Positions 1 to 8,266 of a stretch of DNA of 64,000 bases are shown here, piece after piece; positions within the stretch are counted from its first letter, which is position 1, and the number at the start of each line of letters is the position of its first letter. The notes beneath the pieces were generated by a model. The model was not told the DNA's origin. It ran no database searches and worked only from the letters and a program-made list of their open reading frames with translations. Both the position numbers and the translations under genes were made by a program. The DNA is from Mesorhizobium sp. (GTDB lineage: Bacteria; Pseudomonadota; Alphaproteobacteria; Rhizobiales; Rhizobiaceae). The stretch lies in the NCBI GenBank assembly GCA_004020875.1, contig SAPZ01000004.1, positions 298,828-362,827 on the forward strand, in the 5' to 3' direction.

Positions 1-320
1 TGGCCGACCGCCGAGGCCGGATAGGAGCCGCTGCGTGCGATCGGATGGATGTTCGGAATGACTTCAGCCGAAGCGCCTTCGATGCGCTGCCATCGCGTGA
101 AAATATGCTCGAGGAAGTCGAGATATTCAGGCGTGTGCACCGCCGCGATCGGGCCAAGCCCGTGATTTCCTGGACGTTCGACCGTCAAACCGGCCGATCT
201 TGCGCCGGATAACAGTCTCTCCACCCGCTCCGGCTTTTCCGGGTTGGGCTGCGGTGCGCCGCTGGAGAGGAAAGCCTTGGGATCATGACGTTGCTGCTCC
301 TCGGCGTAGAAGGCTTTCAT
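1..320 (-). CDS. Histone deacetylase-like / acetylpolyamine amidohydrolase (partial)
   Basis: N-terminal ~106 residues of a zinc amidohydrolase of the arginase/deacetylase fold; the rest lies beyond the left edge. The protein opens MKAFYAEEQQRHDPKAF and continues through PNPEKPERVERLL and AVHTPEYLDFLE, which is how bacterial acetylpolyamine amidohydrolases and class II HDAC-like proteins begin. Such enzymes remove acetyl groups from acetylpolyamines or similar amides in the cytoplasm. The start at 320 is preceded by GGAGG at 7-nt spacing; an in-frame ATG at 326 overlaps the upstream stop (ATGA) but sits too close to the Shine-Dalgarno. It is the last visible gene of a four-gene operon. The metal-binding residues are outside the window, so activity cannot be judged. 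Confidence 0.8.
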   Translation of the reverse strand, partial: MKAFYAEEQQRHDPKAFLSSGAPQPNPEKPERVERLLSGARSAGLTVERPGNHGLGPIAAVHTPEYLDFLEHIFTRWQRIEGASAEVIPNIHPIARSGSYPASAVG

Positions 321-322
321 CG

Positions 323-817
323 TCATTCCTCCGGCGTGTCGGCAAAGGCGAAGAAGGCATCACCGAAGATCTTCTGCACCTGCTCGTAGCTCGACCAGCC
401 GATGCCCAATTTCTCATAGAAGGCCTTGGCCGTTTCATTGTCGGTGTCGACGGACAGCCTCAGATACACGCCGCCAGCCGCGCGGCATTCTTTCGCGACG
501 CGCCGCAGCAGCTTTTCGCCGACGCGGCGGCCGCGAAAACGGTCCTCGACATAAAGGTCCTGCACGTAGACGCCTGGCCGGCCCCTCCAGGTCGAGAAGA
601 TCGGGAAATGCAGGCAGAGTCCGGCGAACTCGCCGCCGACCTCGGCAATCAAGGTCGAGAAGGCGGGGCTGGCGCCGAAACCATAGCGGCGGAGATCGTC
701 GGGCGTGGAGGTGATTTCCTGATGCGCGCCGATGTGGGTGCCGAGACGCAGCAGCGCGGCATGGATGGTCTCGACGTCGTCGATGCGGCCGGGGCGGAGG
801 GTGACCGGTGCCGGCAT
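323..817 (-). CDS. GNAT family N-acetyltransferase
   Basis: 164-residue single-domain GNAT protein. The acetyl-CoA motif A is DLYVEDRFRGRRVGEKLL, with R-G-R-R-V-G near residues 94-100 forming the pyrophosphate loop, followed by the usual late helix NETAKAFYEKLG (about 137-148). The start MPAPVTLRPG was chosen because the family alignment begins there; the open frame runs 23 codons further upstream without resemblance. It lies 13 bp after the aminotransferase stop and its own stop overlaps the next gene, so all are probably one transcript. The pairing of an acetyltransferase with an acetylpolyamine deacetylase-like gene suggests a small amine substrate, but that is inference. Confidence 0.85.
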   Translation of the reverse strand: MPAPVTLRPGRIDDVETIHAALLRLGTHIGAHQEITSTPDDLRRYGFGASPAFSTLIAEVGGEFAGLCLHFPIFSTWRGRPGVYVQDLYVEDRFRGRRVGEKLLRRVAKECRAAGGVYLRLSVDTDNETAKAFYEKLGIGWSSYEQVQKIFGDAFFAFADTPEE

Positions 818-830
818 CAAAATACCTTTC

Positions 831-2213
831 TCAGCCTTCCACCGGCAGATCGAGCTCCTGCGCCAGCGCCTCCAGCGAGTCGCCAATGATGGAGATCATC
901 TCGCCGATTTGCTCGCGGGTGATGATCATCGGCGGCGCCACCATGAAATTGTCGCCGTCGACGCCACCCTTGACCTTGCGGCCATAGATGATCAGGCCGC
1001 GCGCGTAAGCGTGATCGAGCAGGCGCTGCGTCGCCTTGCTGGCCGGGTCGATCGGCTTCAGGGTCTCCGGGTCGGCGACCATTTCCGCACCGGTGAGCAG
1101 GCCCTTGCCGCGCACATCGGCGATGAAGGGGAAGCGCTTTTGCAAGCCCTTCAACTCCGCCATCAGAACGTCGCCCATGGCGGCGGCATTGGCGATCAAG
1201 CCGAGCCGATCCATCTCACCGAGCACCGCGAGGCCTGCGGCGCAGGCCAGTGGGTTGCCTGCATAGGTGTGGCCGTGCTGGAAACCGCCGGAGGCCAGCA
1301 GAGGCTCGACGAGGCGCATCGACGCGGCAAGGGCGCCGAGCGGCGCATAGCCGGAGCCCAGCCCCTTCGAGAGGGCGACGATATCAGGCCTGCAGTTCCA
1401 GTGATCGCCGCCTAGGAACTTGCCCGTCCTGCCCGCGCCGCTCATCACCTCGTCATGGATCAGGAGGATGCCGTAGCGGTCGCAGATCTCGCGGATGCGC
1501 GGATAGTAGCTGTCGGGAGCGACAAGGGCGGCCGTCGCCGCACCGCCGATCGGCTCCATGATGAAGGCCAGAACACTTTCTGGGCCTTCACCCTGGATTT
1601 TCTCCTCCAGCATGTCGGCATAGCGGATACCGCGCTGCTCCATCGAGAGATTGTCGCGGTCGCGCCAGGCTGTCGGCGCCGGCACTGTCGGCATCACCCG
1701 CATCATTGGTGTGAAGGTTTCGGCCAGCGCATCGTCGCCGGTGACGGCAAGCGAGCCAAGCGTCCCGCCATGATAGGAGGGGAAGCGGGCAATCACCTTC
1801 CAGCGCTTGGGTTGGCCGGTGGCGACGGCCCACTGCCGGGCGAGCTTGATGCAGGATTCGGTCGCTTCGGAGCCGCCGGAGACGAAGAAGATGCGGTCCA
1901 TGCCTTCAGGCAGTTTTCCGGCCAGCGCCCGCGCGAGTTCTTCCGCCGGCTCGTTCTCGAAATGCAGCCGGTAGGCGAAGGTGGTCTTGTCCATCTGCCG
2001 CTTCATGGCATCGAGCACGTTGCGGTTGGAATGGCCGATATTTGCGACCATCGGCCCGCTCGAGCCATCGATGAAGCGGCGGCCGTCCGTGGTCCAGAAA
2101 TAGATGCCGTCGGCACGATCGACGAGCGGCCGGCGCAGGCTGGACAGATAGAACAGATGCGATGGCGGCCGCGCTTCGGCTTCGGGGGCGGGCTGGACTT
2201 GCGGTTTCGACAT
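831..2213 (-). CDS. Class III PLP aminotransferase
   Basis: 460-residue fold-type I aminotransferase (ornithine/GABA/omega-amino acid group). Visible landmarks are the cofactor-phosphate loop SGGSEATE (about 112-119), HDEV with the PLP-ring aspartate near 254, and the Schiff-base lysine in ALSKGLGSGY near residue 283. The start MSKPQVQ is used because it falls just after the stop of the upstream gene; the open frame extends 11 codons further. Class III enzymes move an amino group between a terminal amine and a keto acid. The neighbours (amide hydrolase, GNAT, deacetylase) point to catabolism of an amine or polyamine. Exact substrate unknown. Confidence 0.88.
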   Translation of the reverse strand: MSKPQVQPAPEAEARPPSHLFYLSSLRRPLVDRADGIYFWTTDGRRFIDGSSGPMVANIGHSNRNVLDAMKRQMDKTTFAYRLHFENEPAEELARALAGKLPEGMDRIFFVSGGSEATESCIKLARQWAVATGQPKRWKVIARFPSYHGGTLGSLAVTGDDALAETFTPMMRVMPTVPAPTAWRDRDNLSMEQRGIRYADMLEEKIQGEGPESVLAFIMEPIGGAATAALVAPDSYYPRIREICDRYGILLIHDEVMSGAGRTGKFLGGDHWNCRPDIVALSKGLGSGYAPLGALAASMRLVEPLLASGGFQHGHTYAGNPLACAAGLAVLGEMDRLGLIANAAAMGDVLMAELKGLQKRFPFIADVRGKGLLTGAEMVADPETLKPIDPASKATQRLLDHAYARGLIIYGRKVKGGVDGDNFMVAPPMIITREQIGEMISIIGDSLEALAQELDLPVEG

Positions 2214-2214
2214 G

Positions 2215-3855
2215 TCAGGACTTCCCAAGGTAGCGGTCGAGAACATTCTTGGTCACGCGTTCGACCATCGCGTCCTGCCTTAGCAGGCCGGCGACCCATT
2301 CGCAGCTTCCGGCATGGAACACCTCGCCCTTGCCGCGCGGGAAATTGACGATCATGCCGTTTCCGCGCTTGACCTTGTCGAGGTTGGCGTCGCTCGCTTC
2401 GCCGAACAAAGTCTCGGCGGTGAAGCGGCCGTCCTCGTCGGTGAGGAATTGGTCCTCGATCGGGATGTCGGCGCTTTCCTCGACCTGGCTCGCCATGCCG
2501 ACCGCCAGAACCTGCAAGCCTTCCGGCGCGCCGCTCTCCGCGCTCGGGTGGGGCAGGCCGCCGCGGATCTCGAAGTCGAGGCCGTCAACCTCATAGCCAT
2601 AGACATGGCTGTCGACTCCGAGCAGGTCGCCATAATAAATGCCTGTGCCGGCGAAGGCCCAGTGCTCCGGACGATAGACGGGGAAGCCGCGCACACCGCG
2701 CGGCGCGCAACCGCCCCAGCCGGCATAGACGCCTCGCGTTGCATTGAGGCCGAAGGTGGCGCTGCCCGGACGGCCGATCTCGGGCGCTTCCCAGGAATTG
2801 GTGGCGCGGGTCACATCGCCGCCGCGATAGGCCGGGTCTTCCGCGCGCGCCTTGTATTTGTAGCAGACCTGGCGGCGGCCTTGATCCTCCAGCCTCGTCT
2901 GCCACATGAAATTGCCGGCGAAGCGCGCCGCATGTCCGCCGCGATCGACATAGTTGTCGACCGCGTCGCGCATCTCCCAGGTCCAGTATTCATCGTGCCC
3001 TACGAAGACGACGCAGTCATAGCCGTTGAGGATTTCGGGCGAGAAATGGAGCTCGTGCTGGCTGGCGAGATCGACCTGATAGCCGGCGCGTTCGGCGAAG
3101 CGGAAGAAGAGGCTGTCATAGCTTGCCCAGCCGGAGGAGGCGTATTTCTTCGAATGGCCGGTGGCGAAGGCCCATTCCATGTGCGGATAGCGTGGCACGG
3201 TCTTCGGCGGCACTGCGACTTCGAGCGGCACGCGCGGCGCATCCTTGGGCAGCACGACGAAGCCGCGGCACCAGGGGCGCTGCGTCGAGACCGTTGTGGC
3301 GTACTGATCGCGATTCGGGCCGGTGATGCCCTGATAGTGGTTCGAGCCGCCCCAGGTGTTGTACGCAAGCCAGGTGCCGGTCGCGGCCACCTGCAACAGA
3401 CGGCCCGGCTTGCGGCCAGGCCCGGGCGCGACGATGAAGAGATGGTGGCTGCGGATCGGATTGCCGCCGCGGCCTTCGGCCGAGAGCGTGACGCGATAGG
3501 CGCCCGAAGGCCAGTCCTCGCCGACACGGAATTCGAAAGAAGCCTCCCAGCCGCAGCCGTCGACCGAGCATTGCTCGGGCGTATCCTGCCAGCGCGACGA
3601 CAGGCCCGATCCCTCGAAGACCTTGGTTTCGTCGGCGCCGTCGCGGATGACGGCAAGGCTGAAGTGCGGCGCCGTCGAACTGACGAAAAGCGTGACTGGC
3701 TCGCCCGGACGATAGGACAACCGATCGCTGTAGCACCAGATCTCGCCGCGCTCACCGTCCATGCCCGGCCATTCGTAATAATGGCCGCGCACCGCCTCTC
3801 GGCGCTGCTCGGGCGTCAATCCGAAATCGGGGAATTCGGTGGGCAATTGCGTCAA
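2215..3855 (-). CDS. N,N-dimethylformamidase large-subunit-like protein
   Basis: 546 residues matching the family named after the large subunit of N,N-dimethylformamidase. The N-terminal ~145 residues are beta-rich (SYRPGEPVTLFVSSTAPHFSL). The conserved body contains YNTWGGSNHY (165-174), HSKKYASSGWASYDSLFF and VGHDEYWT (285-292). DMFase itself is an iron-dependent amidohydrolase that also needs a small subunit, which is not encoded here, so hydrolysis of dimethylformamide should not be assumed; many family members are uncharacterised. First gene of the minus-strand operon, with 1 bp between its stop and the aminotransferase start. It is divergent from the ParB-like gene across 148 bp that must hold both promoters. 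Confidence 0.8.
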   Translation of the reverse strand: MTQLPTEFPDFGLTPEQRREAVRGHYYEWPGMDGERGEIWCYSDRLSYRPGEPVTLFVSSTAPHFSLAVIRDGADETKVFEGSGLSSRWQDTPEQCSVDGCGWEASFEFRVGEDWPSGAYRVTLSAEGRGGNPIRSHHLFIVAPGPGRKPGRLLQVAATGTWLAYNTWGGSNHYQGITGPNRDQYATTVSTQRPWCRGFVVLPKDAPRVPLEVAVPPKTVPRYPHMEWAFATGHSKKYASSGWASYDSLFFRFAERAGYQVDLASQHELHFSPEILNGYDCVVFVGHDEYWTWEMRDAVDNYVDRGGHAARFAGNFMWQTRLEDQGRRQVCYKYKARAEDPAYRGGDVTRATNSWEAPEIGRPGSATFGLNATRGVYAGWGGCAPRGVRGFPVYRPEHWAFAGTGIYYGDLLGVDSHVYGYEVDGLDFEIRGGLPHPSAESGAPEGLQVLAVGMASQVEESADIPIEDQFLTDEDGRFTAETLFGEASDANLDKVKRGNGMIVNFPRGKGEVFHAGSCEWVAGLLRQDAMVERVTKNVLDRYLGKS

Positions 3856-4003
3856 GGTGCACCTGAGATCACGAAGCCGTCATTGAGACCATCGGCCGGC
3901 CAGGCGTCAAATGGAAAGCATCGGGCCAGCAGGCACCTGCGCTTGGCGATATCCATCAAACGGACTATTCAGCTTCAGGCGACGTTTAAACCCGGGAGCC
4001 GAC

Positions 4004-4252
4004 ATGCTGCGTGTGCAAAAGGTCAAGGTCGACGACATCTATGTGCCGACGGCGCGGCGCAAGACGCTGCATCCGGAAACCGTGCGCCACCTTGCCGAGG
4101 ATATCCTCGAGAACGGCATGAAGACGCCGATCCAGGTGCGGCATGACGGCAAGCGGCACATCCTGATCGAGGGGCTGCATAGGCTCGAAGCTGCGAAATG
4201 GCTGGGCGAGACCATGATCGACGCCTATCTCGTCCAAGCCAAACGCCACTGA
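4004..4252 (+). CDS. Stand-alone ParB N-terminal-like domain protein
   Basis: 82-residue protein consisting only of a ParB/sulfiredoxin-type domain: MLRVQKVKVDDIYVPTARRK, then VRHLAEDILENGMKTPIQVR and the GxxR-like segment ILIEGLHRLEAAKWLGE. No helix-turn-helix or dimerisation domain follows, so it is not a chromosome-partition ParB. Domains of this fold bind or hydrolyse CTP or act as nucleases or phosphotransferases in various settings; function here is unknown. The ATG at 4004 was preferred because the domain begins immediately after it; the frame is open back to 3911. The downstream neighbour is convergent and 1 bp away. Confidence 0.75.
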   Translation: MLRVQKVKVDDIYVPTARRKTLHPETVRHLAEDILENGMKTPIQVRHDGKRHILIEGLHRLEAAKWLGETMIDAYLVQAKRH

Positions 4253-4253
4253 T

Positions 4254-5283
4254 TCAAGAGACCTTGGCCCTCCGCGGCTGGCGCAGATGCCTGACGCCGC
4301 TCATTTCAACGAATTTCGTCGCCGTGTCCCAGAGATAGTCGCCATAAAGGAACGGCTCGAAGGGCTCTGCGCCCTCAAGCGGCAGCGGCGCGATCTCGGC
4401 GTCTACGCGTGGCTCATAGAAGAACGGGATCGAGAAGCGCGCCTGTTTGGGCGCGATCACCCGATGCCGGGTCGCGGGCACCCGGCCGGCGGTCCAGCGC
4501 TCCAGCAACTGTCCGAAATTGACGGCGAGTGTGTTGTCGGCGGGCGGCACATCGATCCATTCGTCGGCAAGGTTTCTTGCCTGCAGGCCCTCGACACCGT
4601 CCTAGCAAGGTAACGAAACCGGAATCGGCATGCTCGCGGCCGATGATGGTCCGCATCTCGCCCTTGTGCATCACGGAAAAGTCCGGCCCGCTCAGATCGA
4701 CGCCGCAGTTCGGGTCACGTAGCGGATAGCGGATCAGGCGCAATGTGGAGATGCCGCCTTCGAAATCCTTATCGAAAACGGTCTCGGTCAGGCCAAGGCC
4801 GCGCGCGACCGAGCGCAGCAGCGCGCTGCCGACCTTCTCCATCGCCTTGTAGTAGCCGGCGGCAGCCTCGCGCCAGCCGGGCAGGGCGCTTTCCGGCGGG
4901 AGCGGCGTGGCCTCGCAGAGGGGATCGCGGGCATCCAAGCTGGAGGGTTGCGTCCGCGCGTCGGCGATGTCCGGCCCCATATCGATGCCTTCCTTATAGG
5001 AGACGGCGCCCGGCTGCAGCGGAAACCAGCCGCGGTAGACATTTTCCTTGGTGCGGTCGAAATTCCAGCGCAGCAGCTTCTGCTTTTCAGCCTCGGGCAG
5101 CGAAAAGATCGCGAGCAGCCGCGCCCGGTTCTGCCGCGTCAGCCAGTCGTCGCCCGGAAAGTTGCGGATCGCCATGAAGCCGATGCCGGAGGCCGCGGCC
5201 ATGATCCTGGAGTCGGTCTGGTCGCGGGCGGGCGAGGGGGGACCGAACAAGGGTGCGATCGCGATCGTCTCGATGTCGGCCAT
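4254..5283 (-). pseudogene. Isopenicillin N synthase-like 2OG-Fe(II) oxygenase, frameshifted
   Basis: Cytoplasmic non-haem iron dioxygenase of the isopenicillin N synthase family, broken into two frames. The first part starts MADIETIAIAPLFG at 5283 and runs to REHADSGFVTLL, containing the iron ligands His and Asp (HAD). The second part resumes as DGVEGLQARNLADEWIDVPP and carries the second iron histidine (PATRHRVIAP) and the 2-oxoglutarate-binding RFS. At 4602-4605 the nucleotides needed for the usual LLAQDGV junction are five short, which throws the first frame into unrelated sequence. All active-site residues survive in the two halves, so the lesion is recent or an assembly error. Confidence 0.85.
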
Positions 5284-5466
5284 CAATCTTCCTCCCGTCG
5301 GACGCGGCAAGCAGGACGCGGCGGCCGGCGATTGTCAATCGCAGGCGACGGCGCGTCATTGGGCCACCGCATCAGCGCTGGCGATTGCATCCCATCAATG
5401 TTTTTTGTTTGACCCGGTCGGGTCGGCCACTACCTTGCCGGGATTTTCTCGAGATGGGTATAGGTG

Positions 5467-5862
5467 ATGGCGAAATATGAGGGCGGGTGCCTATGCGGCG
5501 CGGTGCGTTACAGCGCCGAGGCGGAGCCGATCAACGAGCGTGTCTGCCATTGCCGGATCTGCCAGGGGGCGATCGGCGCGGCCTTCAACGCGCGACTTCT
5601 GTTCCGCATCGACGATGTGGCTATCGAAGGGCCGGTGGCGACGATCAATTCCACGCCGGACCTCCAGCGCGGCTTCTGCCCGGTCTGCGGCACGACCATG
5701 TTCTCGCGCCGCGACTCCAGGGGTATTCTCGGCGTCACCTCCGGCTCGCTCGATGACCCGTCCCTGTTCAAGCCGGATATGCATTTCTGGACTGCCTCGA
5801 AGCAATCCTGGCTGATGCTCGAGGACGGCCTGCCGCAATATGAAGGCGCGCCGCCGGCCTGA
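5467..5862 (+). CDS. GFA (glutathione-dependent formaldehyde-activating)-like zinc protein
   Basis: 131-residue protein of the GFA/CENP-V fold. Cysteines that bind zinc in this family are all present: C8 and C10 (GGCLCGAVRY), C27, C29 and C32 (CHCRIC), and C71 and C74 (FCPVCGT). The family name comes from an enzyme once proposed to join formaldehyde to glutathione; most members have no proven activity. The ATG at 5467 follows a GTG at 5464 that is also in frame. A TTGACC sequence lies about 55 bp upstream, but the matching -10 is weak. Single gene, divergent from the broken oxygenase. Confidence 0.88.
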   Translation: MAKYEGGCLCGAVRYSAEAEPINERVCHCRICQGAIGAAFNARLLFRIDDVAIEGPVATINSTPDLQRGFCPVCGTTMFSRRDSRGILGVTSGSLDDPSLFKPDMHFWTASKQSWLMLEDGLPQYEGAPPA

Positions 5863-5991
5863 GTCATTGCGACGCATCTCTGCACAAAAATTTCATCTCC
5901 GCTGCACGACATAGCCGGCAAAGCGTCATTGGCGGGCCATCTTTGGCTGCCTATCTAAGCGCCATGCGGGCAGGCATCGAGGAGGCGACGG

Positions 5992-6204
5992 ATGAGCGAG
6001 AGCATCAACACCCTGGACGAGCTTTTGAACGACCCGATGATCCAACTCGTGATGGAACGCGACCGGGTGCGTGCGGCCGAGATTCGCCTGCTTCTGGAGA
6101 AGGCTCGCGACAGGGCTGGCGATGATCACCGCATCGAACAGGCTTCGGTGCCGCCTGCCCATGTGGTGGCAAGAAGCTGTCTGAAGCAGTGGCTCTACCG
6201 CTGA
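5992..6204 (+). CDS. Conserved-looking 70-aa protein of unknown function
   Basis: Small soluble protein starting MSESINTLDELLNDPMIQLVMERD with a charged helical middle (RAAEIRLLLEKARDRAGDD). The ribosome-binding site GAGGCGACGG sits just before the ATG, and composition matches the neighbours. It resembles short proteins found widely in rhizobia that have no assigned domain. No catalytic motif or membrane segment is visible. It stands alone between the GFA gene and a convergent GNAT gene. Confidence 0.6.
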   Translation: MSESINTLDELLNDPMIQLVMERDRVRAAEIRLLLEKARDRAGDDHRIEQASVPPAHVVARSCLKQWLYR

Positions 6205-6261
6205 GGCAGTCCCAAGATAGGTCGGCTTCACGCCGAATTGCGCAAGGACAACAGCCGCGGG

Positions 6262-7188
6262 TCAGCTCGAATGCGCGGGCAGGTAGCTGTAATGATTGCG
6301 CAAATAGGCGAGCTTGAAGCCAAGCCGGTCGTAATTGCGATAGGCCGGCCCATCGCGGTCGGGGCGCGGCGCCTCGATGTCGGCGACGAAGAGTTTTGCG
6401 CCGGCGGCGATGCCGTCGCGAACCAGCCTTTCGCCAAGCATGGCATCAAGATCGAAGCTCGGCGCCATGATGCCCGGCACCGGGGCGTCGATACCGCTCC
6501 ACGCCGCGCCTTCTGAGATGAAGAGCGAGCGTACGGCGACGACGGCGCCCCTGCGTTTAAGCATGTAATGACGCCAGCCCTTGCGGCCGACAAGCGCGGT
6601 GAGCCAGGGCGTCGTGGGGAGCCTGTAGTTGGCATCGATGAAGGAAGCCCATTCCGAAGCCGTCCTGGGCGTGACCTCCTCGATCACCAGGTCGTCGACC
6701 GGGATCAGCGGATCGCCCGGAAAAAGCGGTTCGTCCGGCAACGGCGTCGCGTCGCGATAGATGCGCTCCCAGCCGCCTTGATGCTGCAGGCCGCGCGCTT
6801 CCAGCCAGCATCGCAGCCGCGTCGGCTCGGCATGCGGATTGGTATAGAACCACGGCCGCACGACGCCGGCATCACGGTAGCGGGCGAGCAGCACATCGAC
6901 CTGGTCTTCCGTCGCCGGACCGTCGACGCCGATATTCTTCACGCAGTTGAAATGGATGAAGGGGATCGTCCTGCAAGTGGTCCAGATCAGATCGCCTTCG
7001 CTTGCGATCGAGAGCCCTTGCCGCGCCGCGAAATCGGCGGGCGCCGCTTTGTAGAGATCGAGCCAGGCAGCCACTTCGGCGCGCTCGATGGCGCGGCTGG
7101 TCTCGCGCGACACCTCCTCGATCGCGATTTCAGGGAGATGCGTTGCCGGCGGCGTGACCGGCTCCAGTTCCGAGAGGGCGGTCGACAT
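6262..7188 (-). CDS. GNAT-like acetyltransferase (308 aa)
   Basis: Two-part protein: the N-terminal half (about 60-170) includes TIPFIHFNCVKNIG and TEDQVDVLLARYRDAGVVRPWFY, and the C-terminal half is a GNAT-like domain with MLGERLVRDGIAAGAKLFVADIEA and a late YRNYDRLGFKLAYLRNHYSYL helix/strand. This pattern is seen in rhizobial proteins annotated as GNAT acetyltransferases, but the canonical Q/RxxGxG/A loop is not obvious, so activity is uncertain. It has its own strong promoter (35 box at 7251-7256, 10 box at 7229-7234) overlapped downstream by a CTTAC-N3-GTAAG palindrome, suggesting repression by a dimeric regulator. Confidence 0.7.
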   Translation of the reverse strand: MSTALSELEPVTPPATHLPEIAIEEVSRETSRAIERAEVAAWLDLYKAAPADFAARQGLSIASEGDLIWTTCRTIPFIHFNCVKNIGVDGPATEDQVDVLLARYRDAGVVRPWFYTNPHAEPTRLRCWLEARGLQHQGGWERIYRDATPLPDEPLFPGDPLIPVDDLVIEEVTPRTASEWASFIDANYRLPTTPWLTALVGRKGWRHYMLKRRGAVVAVRSLFISEGAAWSGIDAPVPGIMAPSFDLDAMLGERLVRDGIAAGAKLFVADIEAPRPDRDGPAYRNYDRLGFKLAYLRNHYSYLPAHSS

Positions 7189-7207
7189 GAAGATCCTCCT
7201 CCTATAC

Positions 7208-7220
7208 CTTACAGCGTAAG
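7208..7220 (-). promoter_or_regulatory. Operator-like palindrome CTTAC-N3-GTAAG
   Basis: Perfect 5-3-5 inverted repeat that falls about 10 nt downstream of the predicted 10 box of the GNAT-like gene, i.e. around its transcription start and before its Shine-Dalgarno (GGAGGAGG). A dimeric repressor bound here would block initiation. The regulator is not identifiable in the window. Confidence 0.5.
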
Positions 7221-7228
7221 ATTAGTGA

Positions 7229-7256
7229 ATGATAATATGGCGCCTGGCGTTGTCAA
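7229..7256 (-). promoter_or_regulatory. Sigma70-type promoter of the GNAT-like gene
   Basis: On the minus strand TTGACA (7251-7256), a 16-bp spacer and TATCAT (7229-7234): a full match to the consensus 35 box and 5 of 6 for the 10 box. It points to the gene starting at 7188. Confidence 0.65.
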
Positions 7257-7393
7257 GCAGGATTAGCGGCATCTTACAAATCCGTGAGTTGGAATCACGC
7301 CATCGTGAGGCTAAGCCTGTCATCGAGGGGCTTTTCGAATGACGATTCACTTTTGCCTCGGAGAAGGCCTGGGGCGCAGGGAAAAGGGTTGAG

Positions 7394-8266
7394 ATGACCG
7401 ACGTCTGCACTCAAGGGTTGGATACCGGCTTTGTCGGTCTGGGTTATGCCAAGGTGGCGTTCCTGGGTATCGTGCAAGGCATCACCGAATTGCTGCCGAT
7501 CTCGTCAACGGCGCATATGCGCATCGTTCCGGCCGTCCTTGGCTGGCAGGATCCCGGCTCGGCTTTCTCCGCCGCCATGCAGTTGGCGGCGCTTGCGGCG
7601 GTGGTCAGCTATTTCTGGAGCGACGTCAGGGACGTGCTGTTCGGATCGCTTGCGGCGATCTCGCGCCGCGATTTCAGCGACCGCTATTTGCGCCTCGCGA
7701 TCAGCATCGTGCTTGCCACCGTCCCGATCGTCATTGCCGGCCTTGCGCTTTCCGGCGTGCTCAACGCTTGCAATTCGCCGCTGCGCGGGCTCGCCGTCAT
7801 CGGCTGGGCCTGCATCGCCATGGCGATCCTGCTGGGGCTCGCCGAGATATTCGCCAGCCACAAGCTGGTGCTGCGCCAGGCATCGATTCTCGACGCGCTG
7901 CTGGTAGGCATTGCTCAGGTCGGCGCGCTGGTTCCCGGCGTCTCCCGTTCGGGCTCGACGCTGACGGCGGCAATGGGGCTGGGCTTCGCGCGGGCCGAAG
8001 CAGCGCGGCTGTCGTTCCTGCTCGGCTTGCCGGCCATCGCGCTCGCCGGTCTCAAGGAACTCTATGAACTGCACAAGGTGCATCTCGATGGGCATGGCTG
8101 GTCGGTCCTGGCTGTCGGCCTTGTCGTGGCCTCGATCTCGGCCTTCTTTGCGATATGGGGGCTGATGCGGGTGCTCGAGCGCTTCTCCGCTTGGCCGTTC
8201 GTCATCTATCGCGGCCTGCTCGGCATGGTGCTGTTGCTCGGCCTGGCGTTAGGATGGCTATCGTAG
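7394..8266 (+). CDS. uppP: Undecaprenyl-diphosphatase
   Basis: 290-residue integral membrane enzyme (BacA/UppP family) that dephosphorylates undecaprenyl diphosphate so the lipid carrier of peptidoglycan and polysaccharide synthesis can be reused; it also gives bacitracin tolerance. The two family signatures are intact: the Glu-rich motif QGITELLPISSTAH (28-41, catalytic E32) and PGVSRSGST (181-189). Hydrophobic helices account for most of the chain. The length is slightly above the usual 265-280. The following secreted-protein gene overlaps its 3' end by 13 bp, so the two are probably cotranscribed. Confidence 0.93.
   Translation: MTDVCTQGLDTGFVGLGYAKVAFLGIVQGITELLPISSTAHMRIVPAVLGWQDPGSAFSAAMQLAALAAVVSYFWSDVRDVLFGSLAAISRRDFSDRYLRLAISIVLATVPIVIAGLALSGVLNACNSPLRGLAVIGWACIAMAILLGLAEIFASHKLVLRQASILDALLVGIAQVGALVPGVSRSGSTLTAAMGLGFARAEAARLSFLLGLPAIALAGLKELYELHKVHLDGHGWSVLAVGLVVASISAFFAIWGLMRVLERFSAWPFVIYRGLLGMVLLLGLALGWLS

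Noticed and set aside
7505-8095. 196-codon frame opposite uppP
   Set aside because: Shadow of the conserved uppP gene.
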